64,000 nucleotides of DNA, taken from contig NZ_FMZO01000001.1 of the NCBI RefSeq assembly GCF_900101395.1, forward strand, positions 506,600 to 570,599. Reading direction: 5' to 3'. Under the pieces are notes generated by a model. The model ran no database searches and was not told the origin of the DNA. It worked only from the letters and a program-made list of their open reading frames with translations. The position numbers and the translations under genes are program-made. Of this stretch, positions 56,076-64,000 are shown in pieces (the stretch's first letter is position 1; every line of letters starts with the position of its first letter). The stretch is from Niabella drilacis. GTDB lineage: Bacteria > Bacteroidota > Bacteroidia > Chitinophagales > Chitinophagaceae.

Positions 56076-56672
56076 ATGAAAACACAGGATTACATCAGCC
56101 AGTTAAACGGCCGGGAACAAAACGCATTTTATTGTATAAAAAAGCTGGTAGCGGCCCGCATGCAGCCATTGATCATTTATTGCTATGGCTGCGAAACATT
56201 AGTACATACCCGTCGCAATTGCTTTATGACTAAACGGGTCAACGAAACGCGTCAATTTACCTGCGATCTGCTGTTGATTATACCGGACGAATGTATAATT
56301 GACCACGCGCTAAAAACCGAAGTACAGGAAATGACCAGCCACTTAGGCAGGGTGAATATGATCATACACCCGCTCAATTTTGTATTGCAGCAATTAAATG
56401 CAGGTAACCTGTTTTTTAACTAGGTCCGGAGGAGTGGGATTTTGTTGTTTGAAAAAAATGCTGCCACGCAATTATTGTCCGCATCTGTTGGCAAAGAATA
56501 CCGTCAACAGGCGGAACAATTTTATGTAAACGATCCTGAAATGCCTGATTATTTGCAGGAAAAATTGCAGCCCGTTATTTCAACACAGCAGTTGAAAAAA
56601 GCCACCGGGCCGGTAGAAATTAGGTTAACGCTGGACCCGGAGAACGGCTGGCGTCCAAAGCCAATAGAATAA
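56076..56672 (+). pseudogene. Nucleotidyltransferase-like (NT/HEPN-type) gene with in-frame amber stop
   Basis: One frame runs from the ATG 56076 through LFFN, a TAG at 56421-56423, then VRRSGILLFEKNAATQL and on to the stop at 56672, 198 codons in all. The first part (CYGCETLVHTRRNCFMTKR, TCDLLLIIPDE) resembles the nucleotidyltransferase-like domain of long Bacteroidota NT-HEPN proteins, where FDLLVI and GNxFF blocks occur. The sequence after TAG continues the expected VLLF block. A TGG to TAG change is the simplest explanation. A complete NT-HEPN protein would have a C-terminal HEPN helical domain, which is missing here. The resemblance is moderate. Confidence 0.65.
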
Positions 56673-56971
56673 AAGAAACCGTTGCTGATCCATTGGGAAA
56701 TTTGATTAAAGGCTTTTTTTCTTAAACCCTATATTTCGGCCAGATCTTCGTCTGCTGTTCCTTCTTTAATTTATACTTGAGGTGCCAAAATATTGGCTCA
56801 GGATAGCTATTGGTTTAAGTTTTTAATGAACTTATGGAAGCTCATTCTTTCTTTCCCCCGCGTGAGGGATTAGCTCGCTTTGTTTTTATATTTTTAATGG
56901 TCTCGCTGAGGGCTTCGCCGTTGCAGCGGATACCTCGCTGAAGGCTTTGTGCAGTGGGTCCCGATAGCTAT

Positions 56972-57271
56972 AGCATACGCGTCAAGTTAATATTACAAAT
57001 TTAGTGGTCAAAGACAAAAGCTGCAGCGCAGCGTTACCTTTATTAGTAACGGACACTAGATGGAATAGAGGTGCAGCGCACCGGTAATATAAGTCTTCCC
57101 CAAAAGATTCCCGCCGCGCTGCGGCTATGGGCAAGTCCCTGGAAGTTCTTGTTACCATGATTTACGGCGCGCTGCGCCTGTTTGCTATCAAAAAACGGGG
57201 CTTTGGGGCCCCAAAGGTTTATTCGTGCTACATTCTATAGCAATAACCTGTTTTTAGCTTGACGCGTATGC
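56972..57271 (+). mobile_element. MITE-like element (~300 bp) with terminal inverted repeats
   Basis: The 14-bp ends GCATACGCGTCAAG (56973-56986) and CTTGACGCGTATGC (57258-57271) are perfect inverse complements. They are flanked by a 9-bp direct repeat GATAGCTAT (56963-56971 and 57272-57280). Joined without the insert, the target would be the 16-bp palindrome CCCGATAGCTATCGGG inside repeat C. There is no ORF of note within. The interior carries repeat B hairpins (57070-57179). The structure fits a non-autonomous transposed element. Confidence 0.65.
57070..57179 (+). repeat. Multi-hairpin repeat B, copy 2
   Basis: This array of GCAGCGC-type palindromes (GGTGCAGCGCACC, CCGCCGCGCTGCGG, GGCGCGCTGCGCC) matches the minus strand of 11603-11729 in order and spacing. 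A related palindrome, GCTGCAGCGCAGC, lies just before it. It lies inside the MITE-like element. Confidence 0.65.
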
Positions 57272-57509
57272 GATAGCTATCGGGATGGCGGAGTAGCAGC
57301 GATTATTCGCATCTTTTTTGTTGTTTTTTAATGGCGCCCATGAGGGCTTCGCCGTTGCCCGACCGCTGCCGTGCGTCTGCCCATTGCAGCGCTGGCAGGA
57401 CAGGGGGCACGCCCAAATAAAAAATAACCATGATAACAGTCTACCCCCAGACATTTTTGATAGGATATGCCAGAGCAGCGACCCTCAAGCCTTCGTTGTT
57501 GTGGTTTTG

Positions 57510-57947
57510 CTATAGCTGGCCTTTATCATCCGGGGCATATTCTACCATCCATTCAATACCATATTTGTCCCTGAACATGCCAAAGTAGGAACCCCAGGGA
57601 CTGTCGGCAATAGGCATTTCAATTTGTCCGCCGGCTGAAAGTCCGTTGAATAACCGGTCGGCTTCTTCCTTGCTTGCTGCATTGATTGAAATTTTACTCC
57701 TGTTTTCATTTTCGTTAGTCCGGCCTAAAACTTCGGGCACATCATTCGCCATCAACATATTTTGGCCAATGGGCAAAGCAATATGCATGATCTTATTCGC
57801 TTCATGTTCCGCCACAGGAAATCCGGCGCTTGACAGGTCTTTGAAACGGATAACTTTTGCGAATGCACCGCCAAATACTGATTTGTAAAAGTTGAATGCT
57901 TCTTCTGCATTTCCGTTGAAGTTAATGTGCGGATTGATCACTGCCAT
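57510..57947 (-). CDS. VOC-family protein (PhnB/YjdN-like)
   Basis: A 145-aa protein of the vicinal-oxygen-chelate fold, PhnB/YjdN group, often mislabelled 3-demethylubiquinone methyltransferase. Blocks are INPHINFNGNAEEAFNFYKSVFGG, MHIALPIGQNMLMANDVPE, and the C-terminal SPWGSYFGMFRDKYGIEWMVEY. Length is typical for the family. It is cytoplasmic and its substrate is unknown. It stands alone in the accessory region. Confidence 0.93.
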   Translation of the reverse strand: MAVINPHINFNGNAEEAFNFYKSVFGGAFAKVIRFKDLSSAGFPVAEHEANKIMHIALPIGQNMLMANDVPEVLGRTNENENRSKISINAASKEEADRLFNGLSAGGQIEMPIADSPWGSYFGMFRDKYGIEWMVEYAPDDKGQL

Positions 57948-58072
57948 AATTGATATTTTTTTAAGCGATTATTTTTATTCCAGATATTCAGGCGCCGTAA
58001 TGGTTTCTTTCTGCCTTACCCGGGTATCTCCGGCACCCTTATTGTGCGTAGGTTCAAATTTAAGTTTTTTAT

Positions 58073-58096
58073 AGAAAGGCCCGGGCCCTTTTTTCT
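58073..58096 (+). terminator. GC-rich hairpin with T-run
   Basis: GGCCCGGGCC followed by a run of T lies in the 396-bp gap between the VOC and rhuM genes, which holds no supportable gene. The stem is short and on the plus strand no complete gene precedes it closely, so its role is unclear. The rest of the gap has further small inverted repeats, such as CTGCGGT near 58100 with ACCGCAG near 58158. Confidence 0.35.
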
Positions 58097-58343
58097 GACC
58101 TGCGGTTAGACGTCTCCACTTTGGTCGACGTGACGATAATTTTCCTCCGTCGTTCCGACCGCAGCGGGGGAAGCTCTACGAGGGCATTGTCGTAAAGGAG
58201 GATTAAAAGATCTGCCTAACAGAGCAACATTTCGCAGAGACGTCTTTCCGCCACGGTCGGGCAGGCACTTCGGGGCGACGTGGTGGGCTGAATGTTATGG
58301 ACTAATGGTCTCCCAATCCGGAAAAACACCGTAACTTGAAAAG

Positions 58344-58829
58344 ATGGAAACAGGGGCAATCGTTATTTACCAAACCGCAGACGGGCAAACATCTATTGAT
58401 GTAAAGCTGGAACAGGAAACCATTTGGCTGACGCAGAAACAAATAGCGGAACTATTTAATACTCAACGTCCTGCAATTACAAAACATCTGTCAAATATCT
58501 TTAACTCTGGTGAACTCAGTACAGATTCAGTTAGTTCCATTTTGGAACATACTACCCTGGACGGGAAAAAATACAAAACAAAATTTTATAACCTGGATGT
58601 CATATTATCAGTAGGCTACCGTGTTAACTCAAAAAATGCAACGCAGTTCCGCATCTGGGCCAACAGGATCCTTAAGGAGTGCCTGGTAAAAGGCTATGCC
58701 ATCAATGAGAAGCGATTAGAGGAACAAAGGCATCGCCCTCTTTCTGTTTTAGTCGGATTCCAGCTTTCTGCCGCAATGTGGGCAGTATGTAAATGCTTCA
58801 TCCAGGCGGGCATTACATCCCTGGCATAA
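58344..58829 (+). pseudogene. RhuM-family protein, C-terminally truncated
   Basis: The first ~130 residues are a RhuM-family N-terminus (IVIYQTADGQTSIDVKLEQE, ETIWLTQKQIAELF with a winged-helix-like repressor pattern, FRIWANRILKECLVKGYAINEKRLEEQ). A full RhuM protein is about 330 aa. After residue 130 the frame runs into antisense of the helicase 3' end, and the last ~30 residues are not RhuM. The break lies between about 58735 and 58749. A second, shorter RhuM scrap lies on the far side of the helicase gene. Confidence 0.8.
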
Positions 58830-60923
58830 TTTTATCGTATCTATTACTGACTTAAAGGGGAGGCTTATTTTGAAAGTAAAATCATCTGGTATTTCTTTTA
58901 AAAAGCTCGACTCATTTCCTTTTTCTGTAATCAGGAATAAGTCGTCTTTTGCCCGCGTTATGGCAACATAAAAGAGGCGCCGCTCCTCTTCGAGCAATAG
59001 ATCATGGTTAGATTCACGTATCACCTGGTAGATCCGGTCTCCCATCCAAATATCCGGGAAACCGCCAGATCCTTCGGTTAGCCCGATGATAAAGACGGCC
59101 CTCGCTTCAAGCCCTTTTGAGGCATGAATGGTATTGCCTGATACAGAAACCCCGGCCTGCTCAAACCGCTCCTTATAAGGAGCATACATTTTGCTTCTGC
59201 GATAGAGGAATAGAATATCCTCCTTAGTATATCCTTTTTCTTTTAGCTTCTGGATCTGTCCAAGCACGTATTGAATGTTTTCAGCTTCATTTTTTCCTGC
59301 ATGTATATGGATTTTCCTATTTGATTTTTTGTTGGATAAAACTTCTTTATCTACTTTAAATTTATTGTGGCGGATCACCTCATTACTGGCATTTACGATA
59401 TTCTCAGTGCTCCTATAATTTATATTCAACTTTATGGTCTCGGCATTTTTGAAATGTCTGGCGAAGTTGATAATATAATCCACATTGGAGCCTCTGAAGC
59501 CGTAGATACTCTGCCAATCATCGCCAACACAGAATAGCTGGTTTTCATTGGTTAAAAATAATTTGATCAATTCAACCTGCAGATTGTTTACATCCTGAAA
59601 CTCGTCCACCAATATGTATTTGAATTGATCCCGGTATTTATTTGCTATTTCATTATGGTTTTTAAAAAGCGAGATGGTCGTGGTGATCATATCGTTAAAG
59701 TCGAGATACGACTTATTGATACAATAGGACTGATATTGCTCAATTACAGGGATTGCCAAGGTATAAAAGTCCCTTACCCGCTGGTGCTGATCCTGCTGTG
59801 CACCGGCCAGTACCTCGCTGGCTGCAATATTTTCCGCCTTTATTATATCAATTACTCGGATTATCTGGCGGAGAAAATCTTTTATTTCTTTATGATAGGA
59901 ATCAAACTCTTCTTCAAAAGATAAGGCTACGTTGAAATTGTAGTTTGCCGGGAGCCGGTCTTTGATGATCTTTTCGAGTTCCCGGTTGAAAACGGCGGTG
60001 TCCTGAGCCTGGTGCTCATAGGTTCTGGCTAAAACTTTATTGGCAACTTTAAATTGCTGCTCCTTGTTTTTAAGCGGATAACTCTTCTCACTAACATGCT
60101 CCAGGTAAACATTGGCTTCAGGAATATAAAAATCTGGCTTGAAGTTAAAGTCGCTGAAATTTACTTCAAGCTCATACTCAAATTGAATATTATGCCGGAA
60201 AAGCCAGTTTGCAATATACTGTTCAGATTTTGAACGTACTTTAATACCATTCAGTGTGGTGTAAGGTTTGGCATAGTTTGTAGGTGCGGTTCCTTTCTCG
60301 TTTTGCAGGTGAATTTTGTCAACCTGATAGTCCAGGATGTGTCTTTTTAAATGGAGCAGATATTCACTCGACTGACAATTTTCCAGCAAAACCTTATGAA
60401 CCACTTCAAAAATAGTTTCGCTGGCTGCATTACTGAACTCACCTTTCGCTCCTTTGGAATCGCCAATGATTTTGAATTTGTTATCGAACTCGTTTACACC
60501 AAAGTTCCGGAGAATGCCATAACACAGCCCATGAAATGTTTTCAATGTCAGATGATCGATCCATTTATGTTTTTTTGTAAAGAAATAACGTTCGGTATTT
60601 TTTTCTTTCGGCGTTCTGTTCTTATCGGCCAGGATCTCGGCATATTCTTCCGTATCGTCTGCGGATATGATTAACCGGTCCAGCATTTCATTGGCTGCGT
60701 TTTTTGTGAAGGTGATAGCCAGGATATTGAAAGGATTGACTCCTTTTTCTTCTATCAGATAAATAAGCTTCTGGAGCAGGGTTTTGGTTTTTCCGGAACC
60801 GGCGCCTGCCAGCACAAGAATGCGCTTCTCTTCGCTGATTACAGCCTGATGCTGTTTTTCATTTAACGCCGTTAAATCCGTTTTACTTTCCCCCATTTTC
60901 AGGATTTGATGGTCATAGATCAT
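58749..60923 (-). CDS. UvrD/Rep-type helicase with inserted nuclease-like domain and zinc ribbon
   Basis: A 724-aa superfamily 1A helicase; a start at 60893 (MGESKTDL) is also possible. Motifs are Walker A GAGSGKT (40-46), ITFTKNAANEML, DEFQDVNNLQ, GDDWQSIYGFRG, TIHASKGLEAR and YVAITRAKDDLFL. Between the 1A and 2A regions an inserted domain (about 235-320) has SKSEQYIANWLFRHNI, FKPDFYIPEANVYLEHV, the layout of a PD-(D/E)XK-like fold, with EH in place of the usual E-x-K. The C-terminus is a zinc ribbon (CQGC and CPHC). It is related to helicase IV-like proteins, with roles in DNA repair or defence. It is flanked by rhuM scraps. Confidence 0.9.
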   Translation of the reverse strand: MIYDHQILKMGESKTDLTALNEKQHQAVISEEKRILVLAGAGSGKTKTLLQKLIYLIEEKGVNPFNILAITFTKNAANEMLDRLIISADDTEEYAEILADKNRTPKEKNTERYFFTKKHKWIDHLTLKTFHGLCYGILRNFGVNEFDNKFKIIGDSKGAKGEFSNAASETIFEVVHKVLLENCQSSEYLLHLKRHILDYQVDKIHLQNEKGTAPTNYAKPYTTLNGIKVRSKSEQYIANWLFRHNIQFEYELEVNFSDFNFKPDFYIPEANVYLEHVSEKSYPLKNKEQQFKVANKVLARTYEHQAQDTAVFNRELEKIIKDRLPANYNFNVALSFEEEFDSYHKEIKDFLRQIIRVIDIIKAENIAASEVLAGAQQDQHQRVRDFYTLAIPVIEQYQSYCINKSYLDFNDMITTTISLFKNHNEIANKYRDQFKYILVDEFQDVNNLQVELIKLFLTNENQLFCVGDDWQSIYGFRGSNVDYIINFARHFKNAETIKLNINYRSTENIVNASNEVIRHNKFKVDKEVLSNKKSNRKIHIHAGKNEAENIQYVLGQIQKLKEKGYTKEDILFLYRRSKMYAPYKERFEQAGVSVSGNTIHASKGLEARAVFIIGLTEGSGGFPDIWMGDRIYQVIRESNHDLLLEEERRLFYVAITRAKDDLFLITEKGNESSFLKEIPDDFTFKISLPFKSVIDTIKLCQGCNARLDEAFTYCPHCGRKLESD

Positions 60924-61021
60924 GTCTGGTCTTATCTGCGCATCTGCCCAAAATTAATGTAAATTTTCTTTTATAGTTATTTTTCAACAACAGGCGCAGG
61001 GCAACACATCTGACTTTTTTA

Positions 61022-61248
61022 GAGCCATCGGCTCGTTTTGTTATTTCAAAGCCGTGCTTCAGCGCGGCTTCGTGCACAAAGCGCTGAGTGGAGTGCCATC
61101 AGCACGGAACATCATGTGCCGAACCTACGGTTCTCTACCCAGTTTGGGTGCTCTTCAAACGGGTTAAGACCCGTATTTGAAACATTTTTTCGAGGCGATG
61201 CCTCATTCTACTATTGCTTCTAATTTAGATAGGGTTGCCCTGTAGGCA
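61022..61248. repeat. Array of short hairpins
   Basis: The 450-bp gap between the helicase and oxygenase genes carries at least seven small palindromes in a row. They are GAGCCATCGGCTC (61022), GCCGTGCTTCAGCGCGGC (61051), GAACCTACGGTTC (61121), ACCCAGTTTGGGT (61137), ACGGGTTAAGACCCGT (61159), GAGGCGATGCCTC (61192) and TGCCCTGTAGGCA (61236). Most have 5-bp stems and 3-nt loops. No ORF is supportable here. Confidence 0.75.
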
Positions 61249-61253
61249 GCCAA

Positions 61254-61367
61254 ATATCAGGTTACGTAAAGGCGAAACAGAAAATAGTATTCGCTTCGGG
61301 CACCCTGGCCAATAAGATTCTTAAGGAGTACCTGGTAAAAGGCGATATAGCCAATGAAAAATGGTAG
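61254..61367 (+). pseudogene. RhuM-family remnant
   Basis: An open stretch without start codon reads ISGYVKAKQKIVFASGT, then LANKILKEYLVKGDIANEKW and a TAG at 61365-61367. It aligns with SVGYRVNSKNATQFRIWANRILKECLVKGYAINEKR of the truncated rhuM at 58344, and the DNA is similar too. It ends 7 bp before the stop of the convergent oxygenase gene, just as the first scrap ends next to the helicase stop. Confidence 0.75.
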
Positions 61368-61373
61368 GGCCTT

Positions 61374-63551
61374 TTATTTTTTCAACTTTTCCAATAAAAC
61401 CACATCTTCCTTCCAATCCTTCATCTGGCGCTGGTAGGTTGCCTGGGTTTTCGTGATCCGAAGGGTATGCGGTGATCCCGTTTTTATGGTTTCTGTTTTT
61501 AAATCGATGGTTGCATTTTTGATGGCATGCTCCAAAGCCGTTCTTTCGGCCTGGTTCTTCCGGAAATTGAAGACCTGCTCGGTTGGAGATTCTAAAAAGG
61601 TTTTTAATAGCTGCCACTCTTTGGAGTACTGTTTAGTATCGGGCAACGGACGACTCCAATCCGGTGGTGGCTGTGGTTGTTGATCTGCCCTTTGCTGTAA
61701 ATAATCCCTGCAGGATTGCCGCAGCCCGTCTGTAAGCTTTGAGCCGTCTTTTACCTGCAGCAGCAAGGGGGCTAAAACTTTGTGTACATACGATCGCTGA
61801 AGGTCCTTTGTAAGAATTGGTAAGATTTCCTGTATCCATGCAGCGACAGGTGACGCCTTTTTCGCCATCCAAAGTAGGTGATGAAGTGTTCCGGCATCTA
61901 CACGGCCAGGATCTCGGCTATACACACTTTTAAAATAACCGGGCAAATCACCAGTTTGTGCCGCTGCAATGGAGTGCAGCTTCTTATCGCCAGCCATTTC
62001 CTGCAGCACAGCTACCAGCTGCTTCAGCACGGGAAGTGTGATGGTCTCTGTAAGTTTTTCAAAAGTTCCGGCTGTTACGTCCGCGGGGATATTGTTAAAA
62101 ATGGTGACCCATTTGGCCGGATCGATCTTTATAAAATAGGATTGCAACAGCCCGGTATTCAATTGTAGCAGGAAGGCTTTATCGTTCCTGTTTACCAGCC
62201 AGTCTGCAAGAGCATTGTAATTGACTTCTTTTTCAGTCCGGTGATCGCTATTGAATCCGGTTGATACGATAAATTCTATAGAGGTGGCTTCTGCAGCTGT
62301 TATTTGTTTTGTACGATTGAAATAGCTGATCCAGCTCAGCTGGCTCGCTGCACCTTGCGTCAGCAGCAGGCGGGCATTGACGTCCGGAGACCAGATCATT
62401 ACTGCGCCATAATGATACCAATGCATCAGGTCCGGACCGTAGTTGCCCATATAGCCGGTTGATTCTTTTATGATGGGTTCGCCCTCATCCAATGCAAAAG
62501 AAGTGATCAGCTCATTTTCTTCAAATGGTACATTATCCGGGGTGGGTAATTCGCTTTTTGTCCAATGTTCAATAGAAAGTGAATCGTCGTATACTTCCTC
62601 CATCTCCGCATCACTATCGTCCTCCTCATCGTCATAATAACCGTCATAAGCAGGGGCTCCGGAAAGGTAGGAGGTTACCAGGCAGGCCCGGGCATAATAG
62701 CCCGCTTTTTGTGCGGCCTGCAGCAAGGCTTCCGCCTTGGCACGGTCATTCAGCTTGAGGGCGTCATAAGAAAAGTTTTCGGGCGTATACTGGTGCCCCA
62801 GTAAAACGATCGCCGGCCGCGGGTCTTCCTGTGCCTGGTGTTGGGAAAGCAGTTCTGCCAACCGGGCAGCATGTGTTTGTACGGATTGCAAGGCTATTTT
62901 TTTGCCTGCCTTTTCCTGTACGAGGTTATACACCAAACAAACCCGGCAGCCGGCACCAAGGGGCTTTACTTCATGATCACAATCGGCATAAAAAGCAGCA
63001 TAATTGATGGCATAAGGATCCGCGCTGCGGGCAAAGTCTGCTGTTTCTTTCACGCCTTCAAAATGGATGACCAACTCCCCGCCGGTATGGGAGGAGGGAA
63101 GCCCGATGACCAGGGAGCCAAACATGCCCTTTTCTTTCTCGGTATCCTTATGCGGCAGGAAAAAATCGCCCTCTTTATAAATGAGCAGTTTATAGAGATT
63201 TGCGGCAATGCTGTAGTCTTCCAGGCCAAGATCTGCTTTTACATTTGTGAGCACCTTTTTGATCAGCTTTTCCCATGCAGGATTTTTGAAAGTAATTTTA
63301 GCAGCATCTATCTCCCGGGCACTTCTTACGTTGTCGTCATAAATGGTGCTCCGGCCCTGGCCAAAAGGGGCTTTTTGTGCCGTCCCGATCAGGGCCAGTG
63401 CCTGGATGCTGTTTATGGGAAAGGCAATTTCTTCCATACCTTCTATTGTTAATCCGGGAAAGACAAAATCAGCTGTACCGATACTGGCGAACTTTCCGCT
63501 GCCCTTTAACTGAAGGAGCGTTTCAAGTATGTTTTGTTTGATCTGGTGCAT
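61374..63551 (-). CDS. 2OG-Fe(II) oxygenase (prolyl-4-hydroxylase-like)
   Basis: A 725-aa protein started at the ATG 63551 (MHQIKQNILETLL); an ATG at 63578 adds nine residues. The N-terminal third is a 2-oxoglutarate and iron dioxygenase: His134 and Asp136 in FLPHKDTEKEKG, GELVIHFEG, distal His193 in DCDHEVKPLGAGCR, and Arg203 for 2-oxoglutarate. The remaining ~500 residues are a helical region of unknown role, preceded by an acidic stretch (DDEEDDSDAEMEEVYDD). Such long fusions are seen in soil bacteria and fungi, and the substrate is unknown. It is cytoplasmic, with no signal peptide. Confidence 0.88.
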   Translation of the reverse strand: MHQIKQNILETLLQLKGSGKFASIGTADFVFPGLTIEGMEEIAFPINSIQALALIGTAQKAPFGQGRSTIYDDNVRSAREIDAAKITFKNPAWEKLIKKVLTNVKADLGLEDYSIAANLYKLLIYKEGDFFLPHKDTEKEKGMFGSLVIGLPSSHTGGELVIHFEGVKETADFARSADPYAINYAAFYADCDHEVKPLGAGCRVCLVYNLVQEKAGKKIALQSVQTHAARLAELLSQHQAQEDPRPAIVLLGHQYTPENFSYDALKLNDRAKAEALLQAAQKAGYYARACLVTSYLSGAPAYDGYYDDEEDDSDAEMEEVYDDSLSIEHWTKSELPTPDNVPFEENELITSFALDEGEPIIKESTGYMGNYGPDLMHWYHYGAVMIWSPDVNARLLLTQGAASQLSWISYFNRTKQITAAEATSIEFIVSTGFNSDHRTEKEVNYNALADWLVNRNDKAFLLQLNTGLLQSYFIKIDPAKWVTIFNNIPADVTAGTFEKLTETITLPVLKQLVAVLQEMAGDKKLHSIAAAQTGDLPGYFKSVYSRDPGRVDAGTLHHLLWMAKKASPVAAWIQEILPILTKDLQRSYVHKVLAPLLLQVKDGSKLTDGLRQSCRDYLQQRADQQPQPPPDWSRPLPDTKQYSKEWQLLKTFLESPTEQVFNFRKNQAERTALEHAIKNATIDLKTETIKTGSPHTLRITKTQATYQRQMKDWKEDVVLLEKLKK

Positions 63552-63682
63552 AGAATAATTGTAAAGATTTCTGCACAATTTAGTCCTTAAATCCTGAAAT
63601 AGTAAAGCGAATCTATGGTAATCAAAGTCGTTTAAGCAACCGTTGTATATTACGGGAAGGCGCCTGACTAAAGAAAACAGTT

Positions 63683-64000
63683 TTATCCGTTTTTGTACAT
63701 CGTGCGTTGTTTTATATCCGCTGCTACCACCGACAAATCATCATTCAACTGATGCCCACCGCTTGCCAGCTCCCGGAAAACGGCCCGCGGCAGTTGCTGC
63801 CGGTAGCGGGTGAAATGATCAAACGGTACCACTTCATCATCCCGGCACTGATAGAAAAACAGGGGGATGTTCCCGGGCAATTGCGCTGCAAAACCTTTCT
63901 GCAATTTTAATGGTTGTACCCAGTCTGCATCGCCATTCCAAAAAGGTGGGGCCACCAGGAATACGCCGGCAATGCTTGTTTTAACGGTGTTTTCTGAAAG
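63683..64000 (-). CDS. Alpha/beta-hydrolase (RBBP9/YdeN-like), 3' part
   Basis: The frame is open to the window edge on the 5' side, and 105 codons plus stop are visible. The segment GVFLVAPPFWNGD, then FFYQCRDDEVVPFDHF with the catalytic Asp and SGGHQ with the catalytic His, is the C-terminal half of a small serine-hydrolase of the RBBP9/YdeN group. The nucleophile Ser lies outside the window. It is cytoplasmic and its substrate is unknown. Confidence 0.85.
   Translation of the reverse strand, partial: LSENTVKTSIAGVFLVAPPFWNGDADWVQPLKLQKGFAAQLPGNIPLFFYQCRDDEVVPFDHFTRYRQQLPRAVFRELASGGHQLNDDLSVVAADIKQRTMYKNG

Larger units (their letters stand above)
56871..57415 (+). repeat. Repeat C, copy 3, interrupted
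   Basis: The 837-bp gap between the broken NT gene and the VOC gene has no supportable gene. It holds a third copy of the repeat at 54562-54747 in direct orientation. Shared blocks are CGCGTGAGGGAT, GCAGCGGATAC, TCGCTGAAGG, GGCGGAGTAGCAGCGATTAT, GCTTCGCCGTTGCCCGACCG and GGGGGCACGCCC. It is split at a GATAGCTAT target by the MITE-like element at 56972-57271. Confidence 0.8.

Noticed and set aside
56442-56672. Separate 76-aa gene starting at TTG
   Set aside because: It continues in frame from the upstream ORF across one TAG, so a single interrupted gene is more likely.
41934-58343. Integrative conjugative element
   Set aside because: No integrase, relaxase, tra genes or tRNA-linked attachment repeats were recognised. 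The only tRNA lies at the far left end.
61022-61248. Retron ncRNA or CRISPR array
   Set aside because: No reverse transcriptase or cas gene is nearby, and the hairpins have different sequences with no regular spacer length.

Overview
The window reads as a chromosomal segment of a Bacteroidota bacterium, most likely Chitinophagaceae (for example Niabella-like). Supporting signs are SusC/SusD pairs, TTG-N19-TAnnTTTG-type promoters, lipoproteins and Tat signals typical of the phylum, families such as DUF4998/DUF5000, and moderately GC-rich genes around a clearly AT-rich insert. The genus is inference.

Region 1 (1-8.5 kb): tRNA-Pro with terminator, a sugar-kinase-like phosphotransferase and a LacI-type repressor on the minus strand. 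Then on the plus strand come a decayed FAD-dependent oxidoreductase, an intact Tat-exported paralogue and a GH116 glycosidase. The two oxidoreductase genes are bracketed by two copies of an imperfect intergenic repeat.

Region 2 (8.8-36.3 kb): a large polysaccharide utilization locus: GH16, DUF2264, GH51, GH43, SusC, SusD, two surface glycan-binding lipoproteins (DUF4959/5126/5000 and DUF4998/5013 types), GH97, GH43, double GH43, a GH51 with a vestigial GH43-like N-terminus, a six-hairpin glycosidase-like protein and GH92. The mix (two GH51, several GH43, a GH97 with the retaining-type Asp) points to an arabinose-rich plant glycan such as arabinan or arabinogalactan. The susC promoter matches the phylum consensus and is followed directly by a perfect 14-bp LacI-type palindrome. 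A near match lies between the lacI and kinase genes, which ties the regulator to the locus.

Region 3 (36.3-54.7 kb): a RibD/DHFR-like protein, a four-helix-bundle protein, an McrBC-type pair (GTG-started McrB with a ScoMcrA-type head, and a DUF2357/PD-(D/E)XK partner), then an AT-rich, six-gene, tightly overlapping operon. The operon holds a 933-aa protein of unknown fold, a 2015-aa DEAD/DEAH helicase with DUF1998-type C-terminus (DruE/DrmA-like), a RecB/Cas4-like Fe-S nuclease with C-terminal OB fold, a stand-alone AspBHI-type modified-DNA-reader domain, a cytosine-C5 methyltransferase and a Vsr endonuclease. Inverted copies of a ~130-190 bp repeat bracket it. This is the best candidate for an undescribed defence system here.

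Region 4 (54.7-64 kb): an accessory zone with an XRE regulator, a protein of unknown function, a nucleotidyltransferase-like gene broken by one in-frame amber codon, a third repeat copy split by a MITE-like element, a VOC protein, a truncated rhuM, a UvrD-type helicase with an inserted nuclease-like domain and zinc ribbon, an array of short hairpins, a second rhuM scrap, a 2OG-Fe(II) oxygenase and the 3' part of an alpha/beta-hydrolase running off the window. No integrase, transposase gene, CRISPR array, rRNA or replication origin was recognised.
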